This document shows positions 18,086 to 28,436 of a DNA stretch of 29,119 nucleotides, in pieces. A model generated the notes under the pieces. That model worked only from the letters and a program-made list of their open reading frames with translations, had not been told where the DNA came from and did not search any database. Made by a program: the position numbers and the translations under genes. The stretch covers positions 490,805 through 519,923 of the forward strand of contig NW_003213081.1 of the NCBI RefSeq assembly GCF_000006405.1, in the 5' to 3' direction. Every line of letters begins with the position of its first letter. The first letter of the stretch is position 1. The stretch is from Perkinsus marinus ATCC 50983. Taxonomy: Eukaryota > Perkinsozoa > Perkinsida > Perkinsidae.

Positions 18086-19587
18086 ATCCTTATATTGCAT
18101 CATCACTGTAGCTTGGCATTTTGATGATGAGTCATACTCTGTGACGTCATGCACGTCAATGACGTGCATGGCTCGGCACTGCCCTATTGACCATTTCATG
18201 TGCCGCAGTATGAGCCGGACATTGGGAGTCTTTCGAGTAGGTTATGATGGTCGTGAGCTCACCAACGAACTCATTGAGCAATATCGAATGTGTCCCGTTA
18301 ATTGTGTCCTCGTTGACAGACGAAGAATGAGTGACCGATCATACTGATCGCAGATATAGTTGTGGAGCAATGTAGGTCATTCAAGTTCTTTCGTCACGTA
18401 GGCTGCGTGAGTGGACCTAGCTAGCACACTGTCATTTATCTCTCAGACTCGAGCACAGTGCCATTGTGACAGTTGCTTCCACTGCAGTGGCACTGCTTCA
18501 TCCACCGAGATGTGGACCTAGCAACCTTGCAACCACAATTCGGCCACGAACCGTTCGAGCTTCTCTGAATTTTCTCAGCCTGGACAGATCACTGAAGTAC
18601 CGCCAGAAGAAGAGGAAGCAGTCATGCTAGCGAGTGTGGCAATTTGCCACTGGCAACCGGACCTGTGCTGGCCAGCATAAATGCTTTGGCTCCCGCATTC
18701 ATACACTACCAGGGAGGCATCATAACAGATGGGCCCATCTGACAGATGGCATCTGTTATGATGCCTTAGTAAGGCAGCCTTACCACAACCCCATGATACT
18801 CGTTGTGGTGGCTGTACACGAGTCGAAAAACCTGATATGCTGAGAATATGTGGATGGGTTTATGACGAGCTACGGTAGTTCCGAGCCGAAGAGCAATTGT
18901 ACATTGTAGGAAGGCGAAGAATAAATATGATAAAACCCGGCCCGATTTTGATCGAGGTGACTATGTTGGGCTACGACTCGTAGGCTACGAGCTCCACCAC
19001 GACGGTCGGAGCGGAGTAATCGTATATGACAAGACTCTTCGCAGAATTTGCAATTCATCTTATTCGCAATTTGGTGGCGCGTGACGTTGGGAATGTCACG
19101 ACCTACAAAATTTTCAAAACCGATCGGAGTAGTTCTGAAATCTGCGGTTCTGGAAACGATTGCAGAAACGCGCAGAAGCATTTTTGAACACAATCCAAGG
19201 TGATTCTGGGAACGTTTTCGGAAACGATTCCAGAATCGGTCCTCTGAACATGATTTTTCAAGATCAAATCTGGAATCGATTTTGAAACTCAGAACTGGTT
19301 TATAGTAGCCCGCGAGATCTGCCCTGGGAAGATGAATTAAATCCTCCAAAGCAGACAACTGCTCCTAGAACCGGATCAGTCAGACTGATGACACTGACTG
19401 ACAGTCACGAGTTAGCTCGGTTCATGGTCCGAGGATTTCTCTCCAAACAATGTCTAGCTTGAGGTAGATATTCGCCCCTGGTCTGGTCTGCGTCAGAAGA
19501 CCAGCCTCGACTCGAGGCCCTCGAGGGGTCACTCACCTTACAGTTGCCGAGAGCCACGGATCACCGACCCAGTGTACGGGTTCCGAG
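18086..19587. other. Stretch without a recognised gene, hairpin-rich
   Basis: Short frames on both strands lack domains. Hairpins are at 18148-18170 (CATGCACGTCA/TGACGTGCATG, 1-base loop) and 18716-18765, with a palindrome CCACTGCAGTGG near 18480. The 19130-19290 part has repeated CTGGAA(T/A)CGATT-like words on both strands. Confidence 0.45.
18716..18765. repeat. Compound hairpin, 15-bp outer stem
   Basis: Outer arms GGCATCATAACAGAT and ATCTGTTATGATGCC enclose an inner hairpin CCATCT-GAC-AGATGG. All 15 outer pairs are Watson-Crick. Confidence 0.85.
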
Positions 19588-20400
19588 TTGTGGTTTTTGG
19601 CCTCTGCCACCTCCAAACTCGCAGGTCGAAAGTTTCAACTAGACGAAGTTGCAAGTCGAATTCGAAGGCTCAGAATTGAAACTTGTATTAAATTTCTCAC
19701 GCACTTAAAGTTTCATGGGAAGTTTGAAAGTTCTGGAGGCGAACATGATTTTCCCGTTTCGGATTTGACCCTTCAACCTCCCCCCCGCGTCTCGACGGGA
19801 TTGCCGATTGACTCTTGTGCGATCCAACACCACTCTCTCTACTGGTTTGGTATCTTTGCAGGCTATATAGTGATGGAATTAGTCGGGGATTCTGATTTAA
19901 TTGAGAGTTCTTGTGGTGTGCGAAATTATCAAAACATAAATATCGACCTCATAATTGTGGGTTTAGCGGGAGCCCCTCGTTGACTAACACTACTCGGAAG
20001 TGCCATCTGGACCCAAAAGAACAACTACTTAGTTTCATGATCTCTTCCATAAACTTAACCCTCATCCTAAGAACTTGAATCGTCGTAAAAAGGGGCCATC
20101 CGGCCATAGCGAGATCGATCTGATGAGCATGAGTACGCGTACACAAGCACGCATGCGCAACGAAAAGTGAGCCGCTCTACAATGGAGCTGGCAAACATGG
20201 TGTAGTCTGCTGTAATCAACCATCCTTTGCTCAACAATAAAAAGCTTCAAAGATAAAAAAATGGATACCAGGAGCGTCACGCTGGATTTTTCCCTCGACA
20301 ACCGTGACTGTTGATGAGCAACGAGAACGATAGGCGCCCCTCATATGCCCAAGAATCAAGACTACCAAAATGAATATAGAATAGTGATGGTAACGATACT
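19588..20400. other. Stretch without a recognised gene
   Basis: A plus-strand frame of 131 codons (19588-19983) is present, with a hydrophobic patch (SLYWFGIFAGYIVMEL), but it has no signal peptide or known motif and opens in a region of repeated GAAAGTTT/AAACTT words. I leave it uncalled. Confidence 0.35.
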
Positions 20401-20403
20401 TGA

Positions 20404-21267
20404 CTATTCGGAACGAGAAGGAAACTTGAATGGCATTAGAACATGAAGGAGGAGAATGGTATTCAAGTAGGAGATCTGTAAATGATCTATAAGCACGTCG
20501 AAACCCAATGAAATAACGGTTGTGAACTCCCATGCTTGTCTCTCTTGATTGTAAATATTTTCGACAAGAACCCTTATGCTCGAGCTCAGTGGACCGTTGA
20601 CGTTACTCGCTAGGATGTTCGCCGTGAGCTCATGCGTTCCATTTTTGGATGTGTTCGTATGCACATACGCCGTACCACTGTCCTGCCCCTTTGCTTGCAC
20701 CATACCGAAGTGAGGGACAGTTACCCAGGTTTCCAGGGACATTGGAAAGTCGATTTTCTTCAACTCACCAACATCATGCCCGCCGTGCTTCGAAAGGGTC
20801 GGTACAGTGAGCTGAGCTACAACCGATATGTCACCTGGTATATTGAATTCCCAGGTACTCGTACCAGAGACCCAAATACCCACATCGATCGGGCTCTTGT
20901 CCGACCCGAGCAACACTCCAAGCTCGAAGTCGACCGTTCTCAAGTCACCAGACTTATTGGAGGCAAGCAAAGTGCCACCATTGACTTGATTAGAATCCTC
21001 GAGGATGAACACACAATAGTCCCTCCTTTGGTGAGGTGGCAAGCAATTATCGGGAACCTCCTTCACCACCGGCATACGGAGAGAACGTCGCTCAGCGCTA
21101 TGGGTCGACTTGCCGGTGATATCGTCAACCGTGAATGCATCAGCGCCAACAAAAGTCATCATTGTTATCAGAATGAGGATGATGTTGGGAATTGTTGTGG
21201 CCTTGAAGGTCTTCAATTGTTGGAAATCATCCTTGCAGTCCTGTCTGACCCCGGTAGTATTATTCAT
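20404..21267 (-). CDS. Predicted secreted or membrane-anchored beta-rich protein
   Basis: The long minus-strand frame is open from 21477, but the ATG at 21267 is the better start. It places a hydrophobic signal/anchor (TIPNIILILITMMTFVGADA) at residues 25-44, while the upstream part reads like a 5' UTR. From there it has 287 codons. After the leader the protein has alternating hydrophobic residues suggesting beta strands, for example TVDFELGVLLGS and DVGIWVSGTSTWEFNIPGD, and several N-x-T/S sites (NKS, NTS, NGT). It has few cysteines. The last 30 or so codons change composition, so an intron may begin near 20520 and the real C-terminus may lie elsewhere. No known family is recognised. The opposite-strand frame at 20632-21339 is a shadow of it. 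Confidence 0.55.
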   Translation of the reverse strand: MNNTTGVRQDCKDDFQQLKTFKATTIPNIILILITMMTFVGADAFTVDDITGKSTHSAERRSLRMPVVKEVPDNCLPPHQRRDYCVFILEDSNQVNGGTLLASNKSGDLRTVDFELGVLLGSDKSPIDVGIWVSGTSTWEFNIPGDISVVAQLTVPTLSKHGGHDVGELKKIDFPMSLETWVTVPHFGMVQAKGQDSGTAYVHTNTSKNGTHELTANILASNVNGPLSSSIRVLVENIYNQERQAWEFTTVISLGFDVLIDHLQISYLNTILLLHVLMPFKFPSRSE

Positions 21268-21747
21268 AACTTTAGAGTGAGAAAAAATGAAATCTCGATC
21301 GTCAGAAATCGGCGTACAATTTGCAGTATACCGAAATGATTGCTCAAAATTATAAAGTCTGCGGAGGATTGTGCGCACCGTGCGCAGCGCACGAAGGTCT
21401 GTCACAAAACGCGTTCGGGTGGACTGAGTCTCATGCGGCCGAGGGCGTGTGGGTTTATGCAAACAGACGACATACAATCCAGGAATTACTTCGAACCTGG
21501 CTATATCCTATACTGGCCCAAGCCCAAGCGTGCTCATTCGGCCGCCAGAATGACCTGTGCTTCGGGCAAGTTGTGGGTATACATTGTGGGGTATCTTGTG
21601 CGGATACTTAATTCACGCAGTCCGTGGCACTCACATGGATATTCGAATCGACTGATCAGCTTACGACTCGCTTATAGTACGCTATAGGCAACTACAGACT
21701 CGCTATAGTATAGCAGTGCCAATTGCAGCAACATTGCAAGATCACTT

Positions 21748-21950
21748 TGAAAACGCCAAAAGAGAACACCCTGGTAAATGGAGCCTGTGCAACTAAAGAC
21801 ACCAGTTGGATACAAAAATCTAAAATTCGTTACACCAGAGCGTGGTTTCGCATAAACCATGGAACACGTCATGCCCATGCATAATGTGGCACTAAAAGGC
21901 GAAGATCTCAGAACCCGATTCGTCGAACCAATCTCCTATCTCCCGTAAAA
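21748..21950 (+). mobile_element. LINE-like fragment related to the left-edge element
   Basis: The plus strand here matches the reverse complement of about 428-580: the words TACAAAAATCTAAAATTC, AACACGTCATGCCCATGCAT and GAACCAATCTCCTATCT are shared in the same order. Compared with the left copy it has 33 extra bases before CGATTCGTCGAACC. Where the left copy has a TGA stop this one reads Trp (ACATKDTSWIQKSKI). Similarity stops at both ends, so it is a short isolated remnant. Confidence 0.6.
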
Positions 21951-23022
21951 CTGCTCTTATGATAATTCAGCGCGCGCAATATTCAAGCAGCCCCACGTGA
22001 ATTCGAACATTTCAAGACCAATCTCTGGTCACAGAATTTCAGTTTCAACCATACTTGAGAGGACACCCATTAGCGTAGAGTTCCATGTGTACCCGGATAA
22101 TCAGCCAATTTCCACGGCTCATTTAGACTTAGCTCCTTCATTTGCAGCCCTATTCAGTAGGCAGGTCGCACCCGCGTGATTGCGTTAAAGGTTTGGGCGC
22201 GCTCTTTCAGGGGTCCCCGCCCGGGGCGCGCGCTGATACCATCATGGCATATGTTGAAGTTCCGAGTCATACCGTAATCACGCCTACTAGGCGTTACCGG
22301 GACGCCTAGCGGCGTCGCTCAGTAACTGTGCGTGGTTTAAACTATGCTATAGTTCGAACCGCGCATATCTTGTCCCCGAGTTCGCCGCATATCCTATGCA
22401 GGCCCGTGCGGTATCCTTTCCCGTCGTCAGTTGATCCCCCTTCTCCCCGACTCGGTGAAGGGCTCTGTCTGTGCTCGAAGTCAATGAAGCTCCCAACCTT
22501 CGGCTTGGACATGGCATGTCCGACATGCCTTGCGTGCCTTATACTCCCCGGTGGTACGTGCGATGAGATGAACAAACGTTCAGATCATCATGGCAGTCCC
22601 ATGCCAGCAATTTTCTCATTGTGTTCTCTATCTCACAACTTCTCGCACCGGTCTTCATAATTGTTGGAGCTTAGAATGCTCCATAGTCGAACAATCGTCG
22701 TACATTCCACGTGCTCATGCTGAGTTTACTGCGCTGCATAACATGTGCTAAGGCATTACCCTTTTTTTCTCTCTGTCGTTCATCGGGCCTGCGTTCTTCC
22801 TGTCAGTTCCAGAACCAAAACTTTCTCTAGCTCATTTGAGAGCAGTATGACATCGAGCTCAACAATGGGGAACCGCGGCAACGTATAGAACCTCGCAGCG
22901 GTCGTTGCATCTTTTTCTAGGGAACTTACAAATTTGAAGTCTTCCTTCCGTTTTGTGGTATTCGTCGCTTCAGAGTGGGCTGGTCAATTGTCTGCTGTTT
23001 TCGTATTCCCAACTCGAACGCA
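21951..23022. other. Stretch without a recognised gene
   Basis: A few short frames with no domains. A GC-rich patch at about 22190-22330 contains the hairpin ACGCCTA/TAGGCGT and a nearby direct repeat of ACGCCTAG. Confidence 0.4.
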
Positions 23023-23054
23023 CACTTCAATCCACACGAGTGTGGATTGAGGTG
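23023..23054. repeat. Hairpin, 15-bp stem with 2-base loop
   Basis: Perfect arms TCAATCCACAC (23027-23037) and GTGTGGATTGA (23040-23050) with loop GA, extended outward by one T-G pair and three further pairs. Confidence 0.8.
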
Positions 23055-23161
23055 CGCGATTCCTATGTTCCAGAGGATGGCTATTTCCCACCAGTCGTGC
23101 ACCTAGCATACCTGGTGCCCGAACTCGTGCTTGTCTTCGCTCGTTGCCTTCTTCCATTCAG

Positions 23162-23428
23162 TTGTGCTGGAAAGCTGTTTCAAGATACAGAGTCTGTATT
23201 ACCGAATCGGATTCCTAATGTCGTCCCACTCTCAGATCAACAGATAGTCGACTGTAGTCAACCATATGGCAATAGGTGAGTCGATGACGATTCTTCCGTC
23301 CCAGGGTGGGTTGTCGCTAGGGAATCTTTCGCGTGTTCTTAGTAAGAACTCCTTACTGTCGCCGCGACTCAGCGTCTTTCAGAGGTTACGCTGGAGGTTC
23401 AGTAAGGCACTCATATAGATATATATAG
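23162..23428 (+). pseudogene. Papain-family cysteine protease, partial (fragment A)
   Basis: Two exon-like pieces are recognisable. Piece 1 (23162-23275) begins after TTCCATTCAG, reads VVLES-FKIQ and later, in a shifted frame, VVPLSDQQIVDCSQPYGN, the cathepsin L motif SxQQLVDCS-YGN. A GTGAGT donor at 23276 and a CTTTCAG acceptor ending at 23382 remove 107 bases and join to RGYAGGSVRHSYRYI, with a stop at 23426. The family motif is GCxGG, so the usual Cys is Tyr here. The active-site Cys, His and Asn regions are absent. A frame offset between the two halves of piece 1 suggests decay. Its order, before the active-site-like piece at 23482, shows that the cluster is rearranged. Confidence 0.55.
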
Positions 23429-23481
23429 GGAAAGAGGACATAGTATGGACCATCACTCTACTTGGGGAGAACATAGTATAG

Positions 23482-23690
23482 ATGTTGGGCAAATCGCCAC
23501 CACCCGTGAGAGTAACACCAGCGAATGATCAAACTGAATACTGTTTATCCTTTGCAATGATGAACAGTGTTCCTCGGAAGGATTCCTTCAGCACTATCCT
23601 ATCATCTGGCAGTTGCAATCGACGTTCTCCTAGCATACGAGTTAGACGGCTCCTCAATATTAGCAGAACCCGGCCAAATTGACCGGGCCA
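23482..23690 (+). pseudogene. Possible papain-family active-site fragment (fragment B)
   Basis: The frame reads PPPVRVTPANDQTEYCLSF and then AMMNSV, which aligns loosely with the active-site region of C1A proteases (VTPVKDQ...CGSCWAF). The nucleophile region is degenerate (YCLSF rather than CGSCW), and the sequence after it has no protease motif. It lies between two better fragments, which supports the call, but the match is short. Confidence 0.35.
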
Positions 23691-24463
23691 ATCCTACCAA
23701 GTTGGGTGAGTCAACTACTGTCGAGCCTCTTACTGAGACTGCGAACAGATTCGGGCACCGCTAGGATCTCCATTGAGCGTGTAATGTTAGTGCAACCAAC
23801 GTGAGAAACGGTTGCTCAGCAGCCAAACGTGAGAGCTGGTGGCGTGAACATTCAAGAGGCGGTACGAACCATTTCCAATAGTTCCATGCTTGACTCATCC
23901 CCTTGAAGTTCATCGCGGCCTGCGCTTCGTAGTCGGAAGCTTTAGGCGGCTGAACGTGGGCCATGTTACGTGGTATGGATCTACGCGGAGGGGGAGTGCC
24001 CAGGACGAGAGGATGTTGAGCACCATCCCGAATTCATTTCGAATTAGTCGTGCACGAGCTCAGATCGTGAGGATCTCTCAGAAAGCTTCCTTGCATAACT
24101 CCATGTAAGGATTGAACGAGCCCTTGCCTGGCTAACGCCACTCAGAAGTGCCGTTCGGCATTTACCTAATGGATGATAACTGAGCTCATAACACGATAGA
24201 AGAGGCCAGCGCTATAAGGGCAAGTCACAGTACACGGACGCAGCAGACAGCATGCATGCTACAGACGGCAATGTCGTTACTCACGGCATGCTTGCTTCTC
24301 TGGTAGCGGGCCTGGTAATCCGCGGTATAACATGAGACATTTAAGGGTTCCACGGTGGAACTTCTAGCACATTCCGTTCTACGTACCCCCTCAATAGATC
24401 TTCTTTTAACTCATATGCGGTTCGCACTAGGGATCCTTAAATCTCGTTACCGTGGCTCAGGAT
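23691..24463. other. Spacer within the protease cluster
   Basis: No recognised motif. Short frames only. Confidence 0.4.
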
Positions 24464-25455
24464 ATGGTCAGAGAATCCAGCCAGGTGACTGGAGCTGATG
24501 ACATCGAGCAAGCCTTCCAGGAGTTCATAAGAATGTGAGATGCACCGTCACATTGATAGCGTTAGTTGGCGTACAACGACGCAGCACGTGCTGTATTCCG
24601 ATCTCGTAGGTACAACAAGAAGTATGATTCGAAGGAACAGTACGAGGTTGCCAAGGCTGCGTTCATGCATAGCTTGAGAGAGATAAAGGATTTGAAAGCC
24701 AACGGTGAGCAAGCTACACGGTGTAGCCTACACCGACGATGCGGACCATTATGCGTAATTCAGGGGATATATCTTACAGTAAGATTCTTACTAGATCGGC
24801 CTCAATGAGCATGCTGATATACCACGTGAAGTATTCAATAAAGTGCTAACGTGCGTTCCGGATCTTGAATCCGAGGAGGAACGATCATTCTCGGATATCA
24901 ATGGCTCAACGAGGCTTCTCTCTTATCACTTCATGCAGAGCATAACCTTCCCAGACCTGAAAGATAACCTGAAGGCTCTTCCTGCGTCGGTCGATTGGGA
25001 GGCTTTTGGTGCGTTGGGGCCAGTGCGGGATCAAACACCACGTTGTGGTAGCTGCTACGCAATGGTTGTCGCTGGTAAGTCTCTTGTTTGATCGAATATC
25101 GCGCTTGCGGCGCGACATCGAATTCGGCGCGACATCTCACTCGCGCTTGCCAGACAAGCCTTTCCTTCGCTCGATGCATTGGCTGCTCCCATTTAATTGT
25201 GCTGGAAAGCCGTTTCACGATACAGACTGGGATTCCCAGAGTCATCCCATTCTCAGCTCAACAGATAGTCGACTGCAGTCAGCTATGCGGCAATTAGTGA
25301 GTCGACTACGGTTTGTTTGTCAGAGGGTGGGTTGTCGGGAATCCATCTTTCGTGTGTTCTTACTGTCACTCAGTGTCACTGACACTCACTGCGGCTCGGC
25401 GTCTTTCAGTGGCTGCAATGGAGGTTCAGCGAGGGTAGCATATGAATATGGTAAC
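24464..25455 (+). pseudogene. Papain-family (cathepsin L-like) cysteine protease, truncated (fragment C)
   Basis: Exons as I read them: 24464-24534, 24610-24704, 24844-25074, 25197-25296 and 25410 to about 25455. Exons 1-2 join as AFQEFIRMYNKKYDSKEQYE, an I29 propeptide. Exon 3 has LPASVDWEAFGALGPVRDQ and RCGSCYAM, the mature N-terminus and catalytic Cys, with Tyr where Trp is usual. Exon 4 has VLESRFTIQTG and FSAQQIVDCS. The donor GTGAGT (25297) and CTTTCAG acceptor join it to NYGCNGGSARVAYEYG. Phases agree at every junction, but the exon 4 acceptor reads TAA where fragment A has CAG. The gene ends at a hairpin before the catalytic His and Asn, so it is probably non-functional. The first ATG lies just after GTGGCTCAG, a possible trans-splice acceptor. 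No signal peptide is seen. Confidence 0.62.
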
Positions 25456-25456
25456 A

Positions 25457-25491
25457 CGGCTTGTAACACGATCAAATCGTGTTACAAGCCG
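25457..25491. repeat. Hairpin, 16-bp perfect stem, 3-base loop
   Basis: Arms CGGCTTGTAACACGAT and ATCGTGTTACAAGCCG with loop CAA. It lies exactly where the protease fragment stops resembling its family. Confidence 0.92.
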
Positions 25492-25687
25492 CACCGGATG
25501 CTACCTAGATCTGGAACGAGATTATATACTCTTGATCGCTGTGCTTTCTCTCGTGATCCAACAGGCTTAACTCCCTCTACATCTCCGTCTAACCACATGC
25601 CTGCACCACTTGGAACTCCATCTACTTCGAATTTCGAAGTTAGAAATATGAAACTTTATACCTACGATTATGAAATTCATAATATGA

Positions 25688-25734
25688 ACTACAGGCGACT
25701 CGCCTGTAGTAACTCGCCTGAGGCGAGTTACTAC
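25688..25734. repeat. Two overlapping hairpins, 10- and 13-bp stems
   Basis: ACTACAGGCG/CGCCTGTAGT (25688-25710, loop ACT) overlaps GTAGTAACTCGCC/GGCGAGTTACTAC (25706-25734, loop TGA). The two structures compete for bases 25706-25710. Confidence 0.88.
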
Positions 25735-25767
25735 TAGCTCTAGCTAGCAGCACGACTTGCTGCGAGT

Positions 25768-25802
25768 GGGTCACATTCAGCAAAAGTTCCTGAATGTGAC
25801 CC
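25768..25802. repeat. Hairpin, 13-bp stem
   Basis: Arms GGGTCACATTCAG and CTGAATGTGACCC with a 9-base loop. Confidence 0.9.
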
Positions 25803-26054
25803 GTATCATTCTATTCAGAGATGTTGATTCAACATTGTCGAATTCTTGTTCGGTGAAAATGCCGCATTCTTCTTGCAGCTTCGGAATAATTCCGGCGGAA
25901 TTCGCCTGAGCGCAGCAGAAAGCCAGACCAAGCCACCAAAGTGCAACTCGCAGGATTTGTAAACCGCTCGTAGCCTCCGGGTCGGAGGACCGGAGAGTCT
26001 CCGGCTGAGACCATCTCGATTGAGGTTGTAGACCGACATTCAGTCCCGGACAGG

Positions 26055-26095
26055 GCTGCAAGATGTGTGGTGATGACATCACCACAGCTTGCAGC
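26055..26095. repeat. Two-level hairpin, 8- and 10-bp stems
   Basis: Outer GCTGCAAG/CTTGCAGC encloses TGTGGTGATG-A-CATCACCACA, the inner loop being one base. Confidence 0.88.
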
Positions 26096-26189
26096 ACCGT
26101 GATGTCTATAAGCCTGTACTGTGGGAACCTCAAGTGAGATGATCGCGAGTCGTCGAGCTAAACGTTGACTCGCATATCGACATTAACGT

Positions 26190-26218
26190 GGCATGGGTGG
26201 AGGCCCTCCACCCATGCC
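26190..26218. repeat. Hairpin, 13-bp stem, 3-base loop
   Basis: Arms GGCATGGGTGGAG and CTCCACCCATGCC with loop GCC. Confidence 0.9.
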
Positions 26219-26690
26219 GGAGGGTGGGCTGAAAATAAAGTTCACAACCGCAGACCCAGGTGAAAGAACTCACTTTGAAAGCTCGGAGTAGGATGATTAC
26301 AGATTTGAAGTGCCGCAAGGCCTTCAATCGCCTGTGACAAGCCGTCGTTTAGTGACTATTAGGGAGAGAGCCTTGTCAGCTATGACTTGAAGCCGTCTTG
26401 TTTCTTTTACGTTTGGGAGAGAGACTCGTCAGCAATGAGTCGAGGCCCTCCCTCTTTTGGTATGTATTGCGTGTGTCCCCGCTATGGGCGCTTTCTATTT
26501 AATTAATTAGTGTGATTAGATCCCGTCGTAGCACGCTCAGTTTGCAATGGCGAAACTCTTGGGACAGAGGTCGTTTGAACGAGAAGAAGTCGATCGAAGG
26601 TCTCATCCAGCTCCTTGAGAGCAGAGAAACGTGATGATCTAATCATGTATTGCTTGTTTGATAAGGAACGTTTCAATTGAAAGCTCAAAG

Positions 26691-27005
26691 TCAGTCCGTA
26701 TCCTCACCGTAACGGTCATTGAGAATCTTCCGCAGTGCGCGAAGAGAAACAGTCTTTGCGACACACACACATCTAACCCTGTCCCATTTTCCGGAATCTG
26801 AGAAGCTCACCCATGATGTGGGGTGTAAAATAATGATACCACCGAGAACAAGTGCTGATAACAGAAGCCAGCAGAAGGTCGAGCCAGGAGAGAAGTACCC
26901 AAGGAATGGATGCCATCCACATCCTTTAGTGCATCCACTGGATGCACCGAAGCGGCTTCGGCGAAGCCAGAAGCTAGGAGGGCAGCCCGAAACAGGAACC
27001 ATCAA
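26691..27005 (-). CDS. Possible single-pass membrane protein, unrecognised
   Basis: A minus-strand frame of about 104 codons has a hydrophobic segment (FCWLLLSALVLGGIIIL, residues about 44-60) followed by a basic, regular C-terminal part (VSLRALRKILNDRYGEDTD). Against it, the start region overlaps hairpin-forming DNA (GTGCATCCA/TGGATGCAC near 26929-26947), and there is no family match. Another minus-strand frame (26503-26688) lies just downstream and could be a following exon. Confidence 0.3.
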   Translation of the reverse strand: MMVPVSGCPPSFWLRRSRFGASSGCTKGCGWHPFLGYFSPGSTFCWLLLSALVLGGIIILHPTSWVSFSDSGKWDRVRCVCVAKTVSLRALRKILNDRYGEDTD

Positions 27006-27025
27006 GGCCCTGAAGTTCAGGGCCT
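27005..27025. repeat. Hairpin, 10-bp stem, 1-base loop
   Basis: Arms AGGCCCTGAA and TTCAGGGCCT around a single G. Confidence 0.88.
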
Positions 27026-27700
27026 GAACCTCGAGTTGCTCTGGTTAGCCGTTGGAATCTCTGGTGTTAGCCTGCCGAAGACCAACTCAAGCGAGTAGAG
27101 CGGCGGCGGCCAGGTGAAGAAGTCTGATCGCTTAGGCCTCGACTCAGTTCGCCAGATAAGACAGCTTCCACGTCTTCAAAACAGTCAAATCTTGTCTACT
27201 GCGTAAACATCATTTACTCCACCTCGACCGTGCGGTCCTGGGACATGTCATATGATCGATCCTAAACTTTTCCGAACACGCTCAGGATCAGCCCTAGGAG
27301 TTGTTTGCTGGTCACATACTAGCTCCGGTTAATCCTGAGCTTTGGATTCCAAAGTTTGGAATCTGTCTATTGGAACCCTAATATAAAAAAGCCTTGCTGA
27401 AATTTCTGTCTCAAACACTACTAAATAGAGAGGAATATTAAATTTTAGAAGTTGCCCGAAAAAAATATGAAGAATGTGTGTTAGTTTGCGAGAACAACGT
27501 TAGGGAACAAGCTGTCGCTATCACAGTCTATAAAGGTTAGTTTTATCACATCGCATCTTCATAGCAATTTTCACATTGATTATGCGATACATTTTCAGAT
27601 CTACTCTTATTGATACCACACTTCTTTAATTTGCTCATCGATTCGGCGCGCACGGACTGAACGTTTCCAACTTCGGTCCGATCAGGGGCCGTATGCGGAT
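27026..27700. other. Stretch without a recognised gene
   Basis: No credible ORF. AT-rich at 27370-27620. Confidence 0.5.
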
Positions 27701-27975
27701 CCTGATGCAACAGGTGAGTCAGAGTATTTACTCAGATGAAAAAATCAGATGGTGAGTATTAACCCCTGATTCGGTGATTTTTTACTCTGGAGCGAGAAAT
27801 CAGGATCATCGCGATGATATGTGAATCTCCGAGCTGATTCGCGAATCTAAAGTTGATTTTTTGGCTGATTAATACTCTTACTCAATATGCCTTGCTCATG
27901 AGGCTGATTTTTCGGGTGATTCCATTAAATCTGAGTATTTTCGAGAATCAGGGAATCAGAGATTGGATCAGACAT
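27701..27975. repeat. CTGATT/GAGTAT motif-rich region
   Basis: CTGATT (at about 27767, 27834, 27865, 27904) and its complement AATCAG (about 27744, 27799, 27947, 27954) are interspersed with GAGTATT (about 27722, 27753, 27933) and AATACTC (about 27871). The same two words (GAATCAG, GAGTAT) come together again at 29010-29119. This looks like a decayed repeat or a cluster of binding sites. No ORF. Confidence 0.5.
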
Positions 27976-28099
27976 TTTTGACAAGACGAAGAATATAGTC
28001 GCTACGGCGTGGCGGGCTCACTAGAACCATAATGCGGGCTCAGTAAAACCGCCGAGAAGAAAACCTAATTACCCATCCGAAACATGTCTCGTTGTAGGG

Positions 28100-28180
28100 C
28101 TACAGGGCTCGCCACATGCACATCTTATCCCGCAACGCTGATCCTTGGGTCGAACCCCGTTCCCGGCACTTCTCTCTCGT
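28100..28180 (+). repeat. Weak tRNA-derived SINE-like segment
   Basis: TTGGGTCGAACCCCG followed by TTCCCGGCAC resembles the T arm and 3' end of a tRNA. No convincing A box or cloverleaf is seen upstream. Two better tRNA-like units lie 0.6 kb downstream. Confidence 0.25.
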
Positions 28181-28398
28181 TTTCTTGCATTTGCACGAGC
28201 GTTTCGTTCATACGCGTACACAACTTGCGCCAAGCTACATTTTACGATTGTACGGTAGTGCTAGACTGGTTGCTACGCATGGCTGTGAGATGGGAGCGAT
28301 TCCCGGAGGCCCCAACGCTGAAGTGCCAGTAAAGTGCAGATTCGCCATCGGGGTTTCCGAGGAGTAAAGCTGTAAAGCTGAATGACGCCCCACATCCG

Positions 28399-28436
28399 AA
28401 AGTGACATTTTCAAGAAAGGAGGAAAATGTCACTTT
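28399..28436. repeat. Hairpin, 13-bp stem
   Basis: Arms AAAGTGACATTTT and AAAATGTCACTTT with a 12-base purine-rich loop. Confidence 0.9.

Larger units (their letters stand above)
25803..26689. other. Stretch without a recognised gene
   Basis: Minus-strand frames (for example 25777-26133) show no domain. Contains the hairpins at 26055-26095 and 26190-26218, and an imperfect direct repeat, GGGAGAGAG(C/A)C/T... at 26362 and 26415, about 38 bases each. Confidence 0.4.

Noticed and set aside
18870-19358. Minus-strand frame of 162 codons
   Set aside because: Much of it overlaps repeated CTGGAATCGATT-like words, with no domain or leader; likely chance.
20632-21339. Plus-strand open frame of 235 codons
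   Set aside because: It lies fully opposite the minus-strand gene, which has a signal/anchor and regular strand-like composition; the plus frame has neither.
22328-22660. Overlapping frames of 110 (plus) and 77 (minus) codons
   Set aside because: No motif or signal peptide, and Pro/Ser-rich composition on both strands; treated as chance.
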